Part shown: positions 1 to 6,575 of the stretch, piece after piece
Position numbering within the stretch: the first letter of the stretch is position 1
Layout of the letters: each line of letters starts with the position of its first letter
Assembly (NCBI GenBank): GCA_045587485.1
Contig: JAZNCI010000001.1
Coordinates: forward strand, 1-14,317
Direction of reading: 5' to 3'
DNA: 14,317 nucleotides
Source of the DNA: SIG440 sp045587485
GTDB taxonomy: Bacteria; Bacillota; Clostridia; Monoglobales; Monoglobaceae
Made by a program: the position numbers and the translations under genes
The notes under the pieces: generated by a model
Databases searched by the model: none
What the model was told of the DNA's origin: nothing
What the model saw: the letters and a program-made list of their open reading frames with translations, nothing else

Positions 1-6
1 TGATTT

Positions 7-83
7 CGGGGTGTGGCTCAGTTTGGTAGAGTACTTGAATGGGGTTCAAGTGGCCGCTGGTTCGAATCCAGTCACTCCGTCCA
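7..83 (+). tRNA. tRNA-Pro, anticodon GGG
   Basis: A complete cloverleaf can be folded by hand. The 7-bp acceptor stem is 7-13 with 73-79 (one G-U pair), starting with the C1-G72 pair typical of bacterial tRNA-Pro. The D-arm is 16-32 with GG in the loop, and the anticodon stem CTTGA/TCAAG encloses loop 39-45. The T-arm 56-72 has loop TTCGAAT, and CCA is encoded at 81-83. The anticodon at 41-43 is GGG, followed by G37, as in proline tRNAs. Two things are odd. The discriminator base (80) is T, whereas bacterial tRNA-Pro normally has A73. The anticodon loop can form an A32-U38 pair. It probably reads CCC and CCU codons. Confidence 0.95.
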
Positions 84-92
84 TATAACTCA

Positions 93-126
93 AAACCGTC
101 TAAAATACGCGGGTTTGTTTTTGTTT
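93..126 (+). terminator. Possible weak terminator after the tRNA
   Basis: AAACC (93-97) pairs with GGTTT (112-116) around a 14-base loop, followed by a T-rich run at 117-126. The stem is short and the loop large, so this is only a candidate for tRNA transcript termination. Confidence 0.3.
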
Positions 127-255
127 ACACAAATTTTACACGATTTTCTTTAATATTTTGGGCAAAATATTTATACTGTATGCTTTTTTGCCCGCCAAAG
201 GTGCTTTTTTATAATGATTTCTACGAAGAAGAGTAATTAACTCAAAAATATAAAT

Positions 256-283
256 TTGACAAATTGAATTTAAGTAATATAAT
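256..283 (+). promoter_or_regulatory. Sigma-A type promoter for the ABC exporter
   Basis: A perfect -35 TTGACA (256-261) and a perfect -10 TATAAT (278-283) are separated by 16 bp. The site lies 45 bp upstream of the ABC transporter start. A weaker TATAAT at 210-215 has a poor -35. The rest of the 84-328 gap holds an 8-bp GGGCAAAA/TTTTGCCC inverted repeat (160-167 with 186-193) and no gene that I can support. Confidence 0.8.
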
Positions 284-328
284 GAATGTAAACAAAGAAT
301 ATTTTTTTCCTGTACGGAGGAGATTATC

Positions 329-2107
329 ATGATAAAACACAGCAATAAAGCGGTGAACGACTGTATAAAAAATTTTACCGAAAATAAAGGTCATCCTTTT
401 AAGATTATGTTGGGTTTTTACAAAGGTGAAGGGTGGACACTTGTTAAGGCCACTATTGCTTTGATAATACAACTTCTGCCGGTATGGGTTATGCCTATTG
501 CTACCACTGAAATTATAAATGCAATTACATATAAAAATCGAGGGATTTCGTATATATTGTTCTGTATTGCTATTGCCTTTTTTGCAATTGCGCAGAATGC
601 TTTTTCTACATTTACTGTTTCAAAGATATATGACAGACTTACGCGAAAAATTGAATATAGCCTTAGAAGATGCATTATTGAAAAGTTGCAACAGCTTTCA
701 ATGATGTTTCACAAGAATGTCAGTTCTGGCAAATTGCAGTCAAAAATTATGCGGGACTGTGAAAATGTAGAAGTTATGCTGGCAACTTTGTTTAGATATC
801 TGGTTTCAATCATAGCTAATCTTGCTGTTGCCATTTTCATGACGATTAAAAACAGCCCGATTGTTATGATATTTTTTGTTGTGGTTATTCCGGTTGAAAT
901 TACGGTGCTGAAAATTCTGGGCAGAGGTGTGAAAAGGAGAAATGCCAAGTTCAGAGCTGAGATGGAGGAAACACAGTCTAATGTTTCTGAAATGATTGAA
1001 CTGATTCCTGTCACCCGTGCTCACGGCTTGCAAAAGCGTGAAGTAAAGCATATGGACCGCAGACTAGGGAACGTTATGGACACGGGTTATCATCTTGATA
1101 AGACCAACAGCTTCTTCGGCGCAAGCAGCTGGGTTATAATGCAAACTGCAAAACTTGCCTGTTTGGCATTTACCGGTCTTATGGCATACCGGGGAGAAAT
1201 TTCGGTTGGTGAGGTTGTACTTTATCAGACATATTTCGGTCAAATTTTAGAATCTGTTAATACTCTTATAGGTTTGTATCCACAGCTTACAAAGGGGGCT
1301 GAATCAATTAATTCTATCAGTGAAATTTTAAATGATGAAAATGTAGAAACCGATAATGCTATTGTTCCTATTAACGATATGAAGGGAGCCGTTGAATTTA
1401 GGGATATTTGCTATAAATATTCAGATAGTGACAGGTGGATTTTAAATAATTTTAGTATTAAAGTTGAGCCCGGTGAAAGCATTGCTTTTGTTGGCGGAAG
1501 CGGTGCAGGAAAAACAACAATACTTAATCTATTGATTGGTTTTGACAGACCGCAGGAAGGTAAAATTCTGATTGACAGAATCAATATGATTAACCTTGAT
1601 ATGACCGAATACCGAAATCAGATTGCTGTTGTGCCGCAGAGCACCATTTTGTTTTCGGGCTCGATTAAGAATAACATTACATATGGTCTTGATGATGTTA
1701 CCGATGAACAGGTAGCAGAGGTTCTTAAAGCGGTTGGTCTTGACGAGCTTGTGGGTGAACTGCCTATGGGGATGCACACAGAGCTTGGTGAACGAGGAGG
1801 AAAGCTCTCGGGCGGTCAGCGTCAGCGAATTTCTATAGCAAGAGCACTTTTGAGAAACCCAAAAATCATTATATTTGACGAAGCAACTTCGGCACTTGAT
1901 TCGGCATCTGAAAAAAAAGTTCAGCTGGCAGTTGACAATATGATGAAAAAGTGTACCACTTTCTTGGTTGCGCACCGTCTTTCAACCATTAAAAATGCCG
2001 ACCGTATCGCAGTACTTAATCAGGGAACAATCACCGAAATAGGCACTTATGACGAACTTATGGCTAAAAAAGGCGAGTTTTATGAACTGAAAAAACTGCA
2101 GGACTAA
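329..2107 (+). CDS. ABC exporter, fused permease and ATP-binding protein
   Basis: This is a half-size ABC exporter: an N-terminal transmembrane domain (residues about 35-330, with hydrophobic helices near 43-58, 73-90, 153-172, 176-197 and 267-285) fused to a nucleotide-binding domain (about 353-592). It would work as a membrane dimer that uses ATP hydrolysis to export a substrate. The sequence shows Walker A GGSGAGKTT (389-397), Q-loop Q437, signature LSGGQ (493-497), Walker B IIIFDE (513-518) with catalytic E518, and the H-loop histidine H549. All key residues are present, so it should be active. Length 592 is normal for the family. The ATG at 329 follows GGAGG (316-320) with good spacing. 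The gene stands alone between its own promoter and a strong terminator. The substrate (drug, lipid or peptide) cannot be told from the sequence. Confidence 0.95.
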   Translation: MIKHSNKAVNDCIKNFTENKGHPFKIMLGFYKGEGWTLVKATIALIIQLLPVWVMPIATTEIINAITYKNRGISYILFCIAIAFFAIAQNAFSTFTVSKIYDRLTRKIEYSLRRCIIEKLQQLSMMFHKNVSSGKLQSKIMRDCENVEVMLATLFRYLVSIIANLAVAIFMTIKNSPIVMIFFVVVIPVEITVLKILGRGVKRRNAKFRAEMEETQSNVSEMIELIPVTRAHGLQKREVKHMDRRLGNVMDTGYHLDKTNSFFGASSWVIMQTAKLACLAFTGLMAYRGEISVGEVVLYQTYFGQILESVNTLIGLYPQLTKGAESINSISEILNDENVETDNAIVPINDMKGAVEFRDICYKYSDSDRWILNNFSIKVEPGESIAFVGGSGAGKTTILNLLIGFDRPQEGKILIDRINMINLDMTEYRNQIAVVPQSTILFSGSIKNNITYGLDDVTDEQVAEVLKAVGLDELVGELPMGMHTELGERGGKLSGGQRQRISIARALLRNPKIIIFDEATSALDSASEKKVQLAVDNMMKKCTTFLVAHRLSTIKNADRIAVLNQGTITEIGTYDELMAKKGEFYELKKLQD

Positions 2108-2116
2108 TATTTAATT

Positions 2117-2160
2117 ACAACAAAAAGCAATTCAAGTGAATTGCTTTTTGTTGTTAGTTT
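2117..2160 (+). terminator. Strong intrinsic terminator after the ABC exporter gene
   Basis: A 17-bp perfect stem (2117-2133 with 2138-2154) has a 4-base loop. Its 3' arm is T-rich (2145-2154) and T-rich sequence follows. It begins 9 bases after the stop codon. The stem is nearly symmetrical, so it may also stop transcripts arriving from thiT on the other strand. Confidence 0.85.
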
Positions 2161-2278
2161 ATAGGTGGACGGCGTTATTCTTTTGTAATTTTTAAACACC
2201 TTGGCAAAATAATAGGTGTTATTGTGTTATTACAGAAACTAAGTATCCGTTCCGGCAAAGATGTTTTTTGTTTATTTT

Positions 2279-2362
2279 AACAGTTTGAACAGTTTGGGGA
2301 TGAGTCAGTTTACGTTGCAAAGAGGTTAAAAATTGCACAATTATTGCCATCCCTTAAACTGT
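2279..2362. repeat. Short tandem and inverted repeats in the intergenic region
   Basis: AACAGTTTG occurs twice in tandem (2279-2287 and 2288-2296). The second copy continues into GGGATG and forms an imperfect inverted repeat with CATCCC-TT-AAACTGT at 2348-2362. A separate 7-bp inverted repeat lies at 2195-2201 and 2214-2220. The whole 2155-2371 interval between the convergent ABC and thiT genes has no ORF that I can support. The role of these repeats is unknown; they could form RNA structure downstream of thiT. Confidence 0.4.
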
Positions 2363-2371
2363 ATAAAATAA

Positions 2372-2926
2372 TTACAGATTAAATCTTCCTTTAAGTTTAG
2401 GTGTCGCAATTGCAAGAACTGCGGTTGTGATAATCATTTCGGGTATCATATATGAACCATTATAAGTCAAAGCGTATAAAAGAACACTGTTGGTGTCAGC
2501 ATATACTCCCCAGATTAAAATGCCTGAAAGTATGTGCATTATAAATCTTAAACCTGTGACGATAGTTCCGCTGAACGGAATTGCCCAAGGTTTGTTGCCC
2601 ATTAATTTCACAAAGAAATTTGCAAGACCCAAAACTGTAAACGCACCTACATAGTCAAGGAATACTACACCGATAAAACTTAAATAATTTGGTGCAGGAG
2701 GAAGATAAAAGCCTGTCATCATCTGAATAAGCGAAAATACAAATCCGCAGGCAAGCCCCCATTTTGTCCCCAAGATTAATGAGGCAAGAATAATTGGAAC
2801 CATACTTGCAATGGTGACCGAGCCGCCCTGAGTCCAGGGGGTAGGTATCAGCTTGGATGCAAACACCAATGCAAACGACAGCGCTATAAGAACAGCGCTT
2901 AAAGTAATTTTTTTGGTTTTTGACAT
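2372..2926 (-). CDS. thiT: ThiT, substrate-binding S component of an ECF thiamine transporter
   Basis: This is an integral membrane S component (about six helices over 184 residues, the usual size) that binds thiamine and docks on a shared ECF energy module (EcfA/A'/T), not encoded here. Family motifs are visible: an LDYVGAF segment (90-96), RFIMHILSG (127-135) followed by W139, and YNGSYMIPE (155-163). These contain the aromatic, His and Asn positions that line the thiamine pocket in the family. The ATG at 2924-2926 is preceded by AAGGAG (2934-2939 on this strand). The upstream TPP riboswitch independently supports thiamine as the substrate. It is a single-gene transcript running toward the ABC exporter gene. 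A weak 5-bp hairpin (2359-2377) overlaps the stop codon. Confidence 0.95.
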   Translation of the reverse strand: MSKTKKITLSAVLIALSFALVFASKLIPTPWTQGGSVTIASMVPIILASLILGTKWGLACGFVFSLIQMMTGFYLPPAPNYLSFIGVVFLDYVGAFTVLGLANFFVKLMGNKPWAIPFSGTIVTGLRFIMHILSGILIWGVYADTNSVLLYALTYNGSYMIPEMIITTAVLAIATPKLKGRFNL

Positions 2927-2975
2927 AAAACCACTCCTTATGTAAAAATTAACCGAATAATGAACTTGAGTTAGA

Positions 2976-3009
2976 ATAAAAAAGAAGATTATCTGATAAG
3001 ATAATCTCC
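2976..3009 (-). terminator. Riboswitch expression-platform terminator
   Basis: On the minus strand an 11-bp stem (3009-2999 with 2994-2984, one G-U pair) with loop TATC is followed by a run of T (2983-2976). It sits between the TPP aptamer and the thiT start. It should form when TPP binds, stopping transcription before thiT. Confidence 0.85.
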
Positions 3010-3024
3010 GAAAATTGCAATTTT

Positions 3025-3115
3025 AATATTTTCCTACGCCGGCATTATCCGTATCAGGTTCGTGGGTCGGAATGCACAATTCCCTCTCAGCCTTTTTGAA
3101 AGCTCCCCCAATATT
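3025..3115 (-). promoter_or_regulatory. TPP riboswitch (THI box) controlling thiT
   Basis: Read on the minus strand, the element has the conserved THI-box blocks in order: a GGGGGAGC segment, CTGAGA (complement of 3085-3090), ACCTGAT (complement of 3053-3059) and GCGTAGGAA. It is closed by an AATATT/AATATT P1 helix (3110-3115 with 3025-3030). With the downstream terminator, this is the standard off-switch that represses thiamine uptake when TPP is abundant. A candidate antiterminator pairs GGATAAT (3050-3044) with ATTATCT (3005-2999). Confidence 0.95.
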
Positions 3116-3126
3116 CAGTTTCAATC

Positions 3127-3155
3127 ATAATAGCATATTATCTGACAAATGTCAA
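3127..3155 (-). promoter_or_regulatory. Promoter of thiT and its riboswitch
   Basis: On the minus strand, TTGACA (3155-3150) and TATTAT (3132-3127) are separated by 17 bp. The predicted transcript starts near 3120, just before the TPP aptamer. Confidence 0.8.
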
Positions 3156-3158
3156 CAT

Positions 3159-3326
3159 TTAATTTTCTTCAAGATATTTTCGTGGTGATACCTTGGTTAT
3201 TTGTTTAAATCTTCTTGAAAAATATATATAGTCGGTATAACCGCATTTTTCTGCAATTTCCGAAAGTGAGAGCAAATGTTTGTATGTGTCAATTAAAAAG
3301 CAGGCGTTATTTATTCTGACTTCATT
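3159..3326 (-). pseudogene. Remnant of an AraC-family regulator gene (C-terminal end only)
   Basis: About 55 codons remain, from NEVRINNACFLI through SEIAEKCGYTD, YFSRRFKQ and SPRKY to the stop. This matches the second helix-turn-helix and C-terminus of an AraC/XylS DNA-binding domain. The effector domain and the first helix-turn-helix are absent. The open frame continues to 3506, but the extra residues are antisense to the MATE remnant and do not look like AraC. I place the break near 3325 because AraC similarity stops there on one strand and MATE similarity starts there on the other. It is unlikely to be functional: half of a two-HTH domain, with no promoter or Shine-Dalgarno at a sensible start. 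Confidence 0.8.
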
Positions 3327-3705
3327 GCTTATTTCTTCGGCAATATTCTCGGGACAGTTGTCGGGAATTATGTCATCGTCGCCTGCGGTTATTGCATATT
3401 CACAGCAAAAGATGATACTTATTTCAAGTACATATTTTATCTGCGGTATTAACGAAGTTATGTGCGGAACATTAAGAGGAATGGGTAAGCCAATTATACC
3501 AACCATTTCAACATTGATATTTATGTGCGCAATCAGATTTGTGTGGGTTTATCTAATTTATCCCTTCTTGCCCAACAATCTTACATATCTGTATCTTGTC
3601 TGGCCGATTGGTTGGGTGCTGTCTTCATCAACATTGTTCATTTCATACCTTATGGGAATGTCAAAGTTACAGAAAAAGAAGTCTGCGGAGTTGACATTTA
3701 ATTAA
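3325..3705 (+). pseudogene. Remnant of a MATE-family efflux transporter gene (C-terminal end only)
   Basis: About 126 codons keep the C-terminal part of a MATE (multidrug and toxin extrusion) transporter: a PAVIAY segment, TYFICGINEVMCGTLRGMGK (a recognisable MATE motif), then three hydrophobic stretches and a basic tail (SKLQKKK). A full MATE protein has about 450 residues, so roughly the first 320 are missing. The open frame extends back to 3280, but that part is antisense to AraC. There is no Shine-Dalgarno or promoter in front. The stop codon overlaps the end of the convergent carboxypeptidase gene by 8 bp. With the AraC remnant it looks like the product of one deletion across a divergent araC/MATE pair. 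Confidence 0.8.
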
Positions 3706-4843
3706 AGCAGGTTATCCAGGCACGGAATACCTTGGTTAAGGAAGTCAAAAAGTTACCTGACGTGGGTTTGAAGATTATATTTTTAAGTTCGATGTTTTCG
3801 GCGGCAACCAAGGGGAATTCTCCACATGGTTGACCGTCGATTTCTATTACAAGTGTTCCGAGAGCGTCGCCTTTTTCGACGGGTGCCTGTAAATCTTCAA
3901 AGGGTGTTGCTTTTGTTGTAATTTTTTGTTCTTCGCCTGATTTAATAGGGATAACTATATCCTGATTTACAGTCAGGGCAACTGTATCGGCTGTACCTTT
4001 TTTAATCGGAGCTGTGGAAATATGTTCGCCTGCAGTTTTAATTGTTTGGGGCGTGTATTCTGCAAAGACATTCTCGTACATAGTTTTGTGGTCGTTCCAG
4101 TCATCAGGTGCATTAAGAGTAACACATACAAGACACATTCCGTTTTTCTCAACAGCAGTAACAAGACATCTGCCGGTTGCCTTGGTAAAGCCGGTTTTTA
4201 CTCCAATACAACCATCATACATAGTAAGAAATTTGTTGTGGTTTACAAGGTGGCGGTTGTAGTCGTGGTCTTTCCAGGGTATGCTTTTTGTTCGGGTTGA
4301 AACAATTTCACGGAATTTCGGATTTTTCAGGGCATATGAGGTTATTTTTGCAAGGTCTGTGGCGGTGGTGTAGTGGTTCTCATCAGATAAACCGTGAGGA
4401 TTGGTGAAGTTTGAGTCGGTTGCACCGATTTTCTGTGCGGTGTCGTTCATAAGTGTGGCAAATTTTTCAACCGAGCCCGAAACGTGTTCTGCCACGGCAG
4501 TGGCTGCATCGTTGCCCGACACCAGCATAAGCCCCCATAATAAATCCTCAAGGGTGAGTTTTTCATCAAGAACAAGATACATTGACGAGCCTTCAACGCC
4601 ATAGGCGTTTGGTGAAACTGTTGCGATTGAGTTTATATCGGCATTTTCAAGGGCGGTAATTGCAGTCATAATCTTTGTGGTGCTTGCCATACCCATTTTG
4701 CGTTCGGCATTGTGTGAAAATAAAACTCTTCCTGAATTTGCATCCATAACAATGGAGCTATGTGCTGACAAAGCAAAACTGTTGACATGCAACAAATCAA
4801 AAAGCATAATAAATATAGTTAAAAAAATAATAGCTTTTTTCAA
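3698..4843 (-). CDS. Serine-type D-Ala-D-Ala carboxypeptidase (PBP5/DacF-like)
   Basis: A low-molecular-weight penicillin-binding protein that removes the terminal D-Ala from peptidoglycan stem peptides outside the membrane. A signal peptide (residues 1 to about 25, KK then a hydrophobic core) is followed by the peptidase S11 domain with all three motifs: STTK (54-57, nucleophile S54), SGN (109-111) and KTG (216-218). A PBP5-type beta-rich C-terminal domain (about 270-360) and a C-terminal amphipathic segment (LTSLTKVFRAWITCF, a likely membrane anchor) complete it. Length 381 is normal. The start is TTG (4843-4841), chosen because it gives an intact signal peptide and has GAGG (4857-4854) upstream. 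That Shine-Dalgarno lies inside the 3' arm of the terminator of the preceding gene, so expression may depend on readthrough or a promoter close by. Confidence 0.93.
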   Translation of the reverse strand: MKKAIIFLTIFIMLFDLLHVNSFALSAHSSIVMDANSGRVLFSHNAERKMGMASTTKIMTAITALENADINSIATVSPNAYGVEGSSMYLVLDEKLTLEDLLWGLMLVSGNDAATAVAEHVSGSVEKFATLMNDTAQKIGATDSNFTNPHGLSDENHYTTATDLAKITSYALKNPKFREIVSTRTKSIPWKDHDYNRHLVNHNKFLTMYDGCIGVKTGFTKATGRCLVTAVEKNGMCLVCVTLNAPDDWNDHKTMYENVFAEYTPQTIKTAGEHISTAPIKKGTADTVALTVNQDIVIPIKSGEEQKITTKATPFEDLQAPVEKGDALGTLVIEIDGQPCGEFPLVAAENIELKNIIFKPTSGNFLTSLTKVFRAWITCFN

Positions 4844-4882
4844 AATAAAAACACCTCGTTTAAATATATTAAACGAGGTGTT
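4842..4882 (-). terminator. Intrinsic terminator after the patatin-like gene, overlapping the next Shine-Dalgarno
   Basis: A 14-bp perfect stem (4882-4869 with 4863-4850) with a 5-base loop is followed on the minus strand by TTTATTTT (4849-4842). It starts 3 bases after the patatin-like stop codon. Its 3' arm contains GAGGTG, the only Shine-Dalgarno candidate for the carboxypeptidase gene. Confidence 0.85.
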
Positions 4883-4885
4883 ATA

Positions 4886-5746
4886 TTATGTGTTTAATAG
4901 ATATTCTTTAATTTCAGACATCATTGCCTTTGTTGTTTTATACCCGTCTTCATACATTAATCTTAGCTTTTCGGGGTCGCGTTCTGTCCGTTTGAAGCCT
5001 GAGGTGTCGTGGGGCATAATTGTCAGCATTTGCTTGCTGTCAGCAAGTTTAAATATCTCACGGCGGGACTGATTATATTTTTCTGAACGCATTTCAAGCG
5101 CTTTTGCAAATGCAGGGAATTTCCCAAATGCCAGTTTTGCAATTTTTGCTCCTGATTCGCTGCCTTTGGAATAGCTGCGCTCACGGGTGAGTACGGTGAT
5201 AATTTTATCGCAGCCTTCATCAATTGCACGACGGAAGGGGATGGGGTCGCTGATGCCGCCGTCCATATAAAGATTGCCGTCAATGTTTACGGGCTGGAAC
5301 AAAAAGGGAAGAGCACAGCTTGCCCACAGAATTTGAAGGTGTCTTTCACGGTCCTCTTTTGGCAGAACCATATATTCGGGTTTCCCTGTATGCATATTTG
5401 TAAGGGTAGCAACCGCCTTGGCAGGACTTTCTCTAAAGGCTTCAAAGTCGTAGGGCACAAGTTTTTCGGGGATTTCCCTGAAGGCGAAATCCATATTATA
5501 ATAACTGCGCTTTCTGGGATTTAAAAGGTGATGAAAGCCCATATAACGTTTGTCGTGCATATATCTGGTTGAAAGTTCAAGGTTTCTGCCTATCTGCTTT
5601 GATACATAGGTTGTTCCGTAGGCAATGCCCGCAGATACACCGATAACATAGTCGGCAAAAATTTTTTCTTCAAGAAGGGCATCCATAACACCGCAGGAGA
5701 ATAATCCTCGGCTGGCACCGCCTTCAAAAACAATTCCTAATTTCAT
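4886..5746 (-). CDS. Patatin-like phospholipase family protein
   Basis: A serine lipid hydrolase of the patatin/RssA type, probably cytoplasmic or peripheral to the membrane, as it has no signal peptide. The oxyanion glycine-rich loop is GGASRG (9-14), the nucleophile elbow GVSAG (36-40) holds S38, and the catalytic-dyad aspartate is in DGG (162-164). All parts of the active site are present. Length 286 is normal for bacterial stand-alone members. The ATG at 5746-5744 follows GAGG with 9-base spacing. It starts 18 bases after the PAQR gene and is probably co-transcribed with it from the promoter at 6470-6498; an intrinsic terminator follows directly. The lipid substrate is unknown. Confidence 0.93.
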   Translation of the reverse strand: MKLGIVFEGGASRGLFSCGVMDALLEEKIFADYVIGVSAGIAYGTTYVSKQIGRNLELSTRYMHDKRYMGFHHLLNPRKRSYYNMDFAFREIPEKLVPYDFEAFRESPAKAVATLTNMHTGKPEYMVLPKEDRERHLQILWASCALPFLFQPVNIDGNLYMDGGISDPIPFRRAIDEGCDKIITVLTRERSYSKGSESGAKIAKLAFGKFPAFAKALEMRSEKYNQSRREIFKLADSKQMLTIMPHDTSGFKRTERDPEKLRLMYEDGYKTTKAMMSEIKEYLLNT

Positions 5747-5764
5747 AGAACGATACCTCGTTGA

Positions 5765-6433
5765 TTATCTGGGATAGGGAAGTGTGTAGAACAAAAATGC
5801 AAAATACTGCAAAATACTTCCGGCCAGAACAAAAAAGTGCCATATCATATGCATATACCTTGGCTTTTTAAGAGCAAAGAAAACAATGCCTCCGGTATAG
5901 CACAAACCGCCTGATACCAACAGCCATATTGCAGTAGAGGGAAGAGCCTTTAATGCAGGCAGACCCAAAAATACAATCGACCAGCCCATAAGCAGATAAA
6001 GCACCATCGCAAAGGGGTGAAAACGTTTCATATTGATTGAGGTGAGGGTAACACCCAATACCGTACATCCTGCATTTATGCCAAACAAAACCCAGCCCAT
6101 AGCTCCTCGCATCAGCGACAGAGAAATGGGAATATACGAACTGAGAATTAATATATATATCGAACAATGGTCAAGTATCTGAAACACCTTTTTTGCCTTG
6201 TAGTTGGTCAGTGAGTGATAAAGAGTAGAAGCGGTGTAAAGGATGATTAATCCCGCACCATAAAGGCAGGCAGAAACTACACTCATTGCGTCGCCGTGGA
6301 GAGCGGCGTAAACTATGGCAACAACGGTACCTGCAATGGAAAGGAGAGCGCCTATTCCGTGAGTGATAGAGTTTGCGATTTCTTCACCGATGCTTTGGTT
6401 ATTTATCTTTTTGTTATTTGGCAAATCTGTCAT
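5765..6433 (-). CDS. Hemolysin III family (PAQR-type) membrane protein
   Basis: A seven-helix integral membrane protein of the hemolysin III/YqfA/PAQR superfamily, 222 residues as usual. Conserved features are EEIANSITHG near the N-terminus (17-26), TLYHS with H73, DH (88-89) and HMIWH (195-199). In this superfamily the Ser, Asp and His residues form a metal site. The family has been linked to hydrolase-like activity, membrane-energetics and lipid roles, but bacterial functions are poorly defined and the name hemolysin is historical. The frame is open from a TTG at 6451, but I choose the ATG at 6433-6431 because GGAG lies 8 bases upstream of it. First gene of a probable two- or three-gene unit with the patatin-like protein. 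Confidence 0.9.
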   Translation of the reverse strand: MTDLPNNKKINNQSIGEEIANSITHGIGALLSIAGTVVAIVYAALHGDAMSVVSACLYGAGLIILYTASTLYHSLTNYKAKKVFQILDHCSIYILILSSYIPISLSLMRGAMGWVLFGINAGCTVLGVTLTSINMKRFHPFAMVLYLLMGWSIVFLGLPALKALPSTAIWLLVSGGLCYTGGIVFFALKKPRYMHMIWHFFVLAGSILQYFAFLFYTLPYPR

Positions 6434-6469
6434 AATATATGCTCCAATCAATAAAAGGTAGTGAATTTA

Positions 6470-6498
6470 ATAATACACCTAAAATAAATTTTTGTCAA
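6470..6498 (-). promoter_or_regulatory. Promoter of the PAQR-patatin unit
   Basis: On the minus strand, perfect TTGACA (6498-6493) and TATTAT (6475-6470) are separated by 17 bp, 37 bases upstream of the chosen ATG. It lies back to back with the chromate-transporter promoter, whose -35 begins 15 bases away. Confidence 0.8.
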
Positions 6499-6512
6499 TA
6501 TTGAGGTTTTGT

Positions 6513-6541
6513 TTGCATTATGGAGAAAAATGGTATATAAT
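6513..6541 (+). promoter_or_regulatory. Promoter of the chromate-transporter pair
   Basis: TTGCAT (6513-6518) and a perfect TATAAT (6536-6541) are separated by 17 bp. The predicted start point near 6548 rules out the upstream part of the long open frame (from 6492) as coding and supports the TTG start at 6576. Confidence 0.7.
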
Positions 6542-6575
6542 ATTGTTAAAGATACAAAAAACGGAGATGACATTA

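Noticed and set aside
1529..1975. A 148-residue minus-strand open frame inside the ABC exporter gene
   Set aside because: It is antisense to the conserved ATPase domain, which clearly codes on the plus strand; the translation has no family features.
3159..3506. A complete 115-residue AraC-like regulator on the minus strand
   Set aside because: Only the last 55 or so residues resemble AraC. The N-terminal part is the antisense of MATE codons and there is no ribosome-binding site at its start, so it is annotated as a remnant.
4677..5072. A 131-residue plus-strand open frame spanning the gap between the carboxypeptidase and patatin-like genes
   Set aside because: It runs antisense through both genes and the terminator hairpin, has no recognisable domain and no ribosome-binding site.
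6492..6575. N-terminal extension of the first chromate-transporter subunit
   Set aside because: The extension overlaps the predicted promoter and start point, and the Shine-Dalgarno is correctly spaced only for the TTG at 6576.
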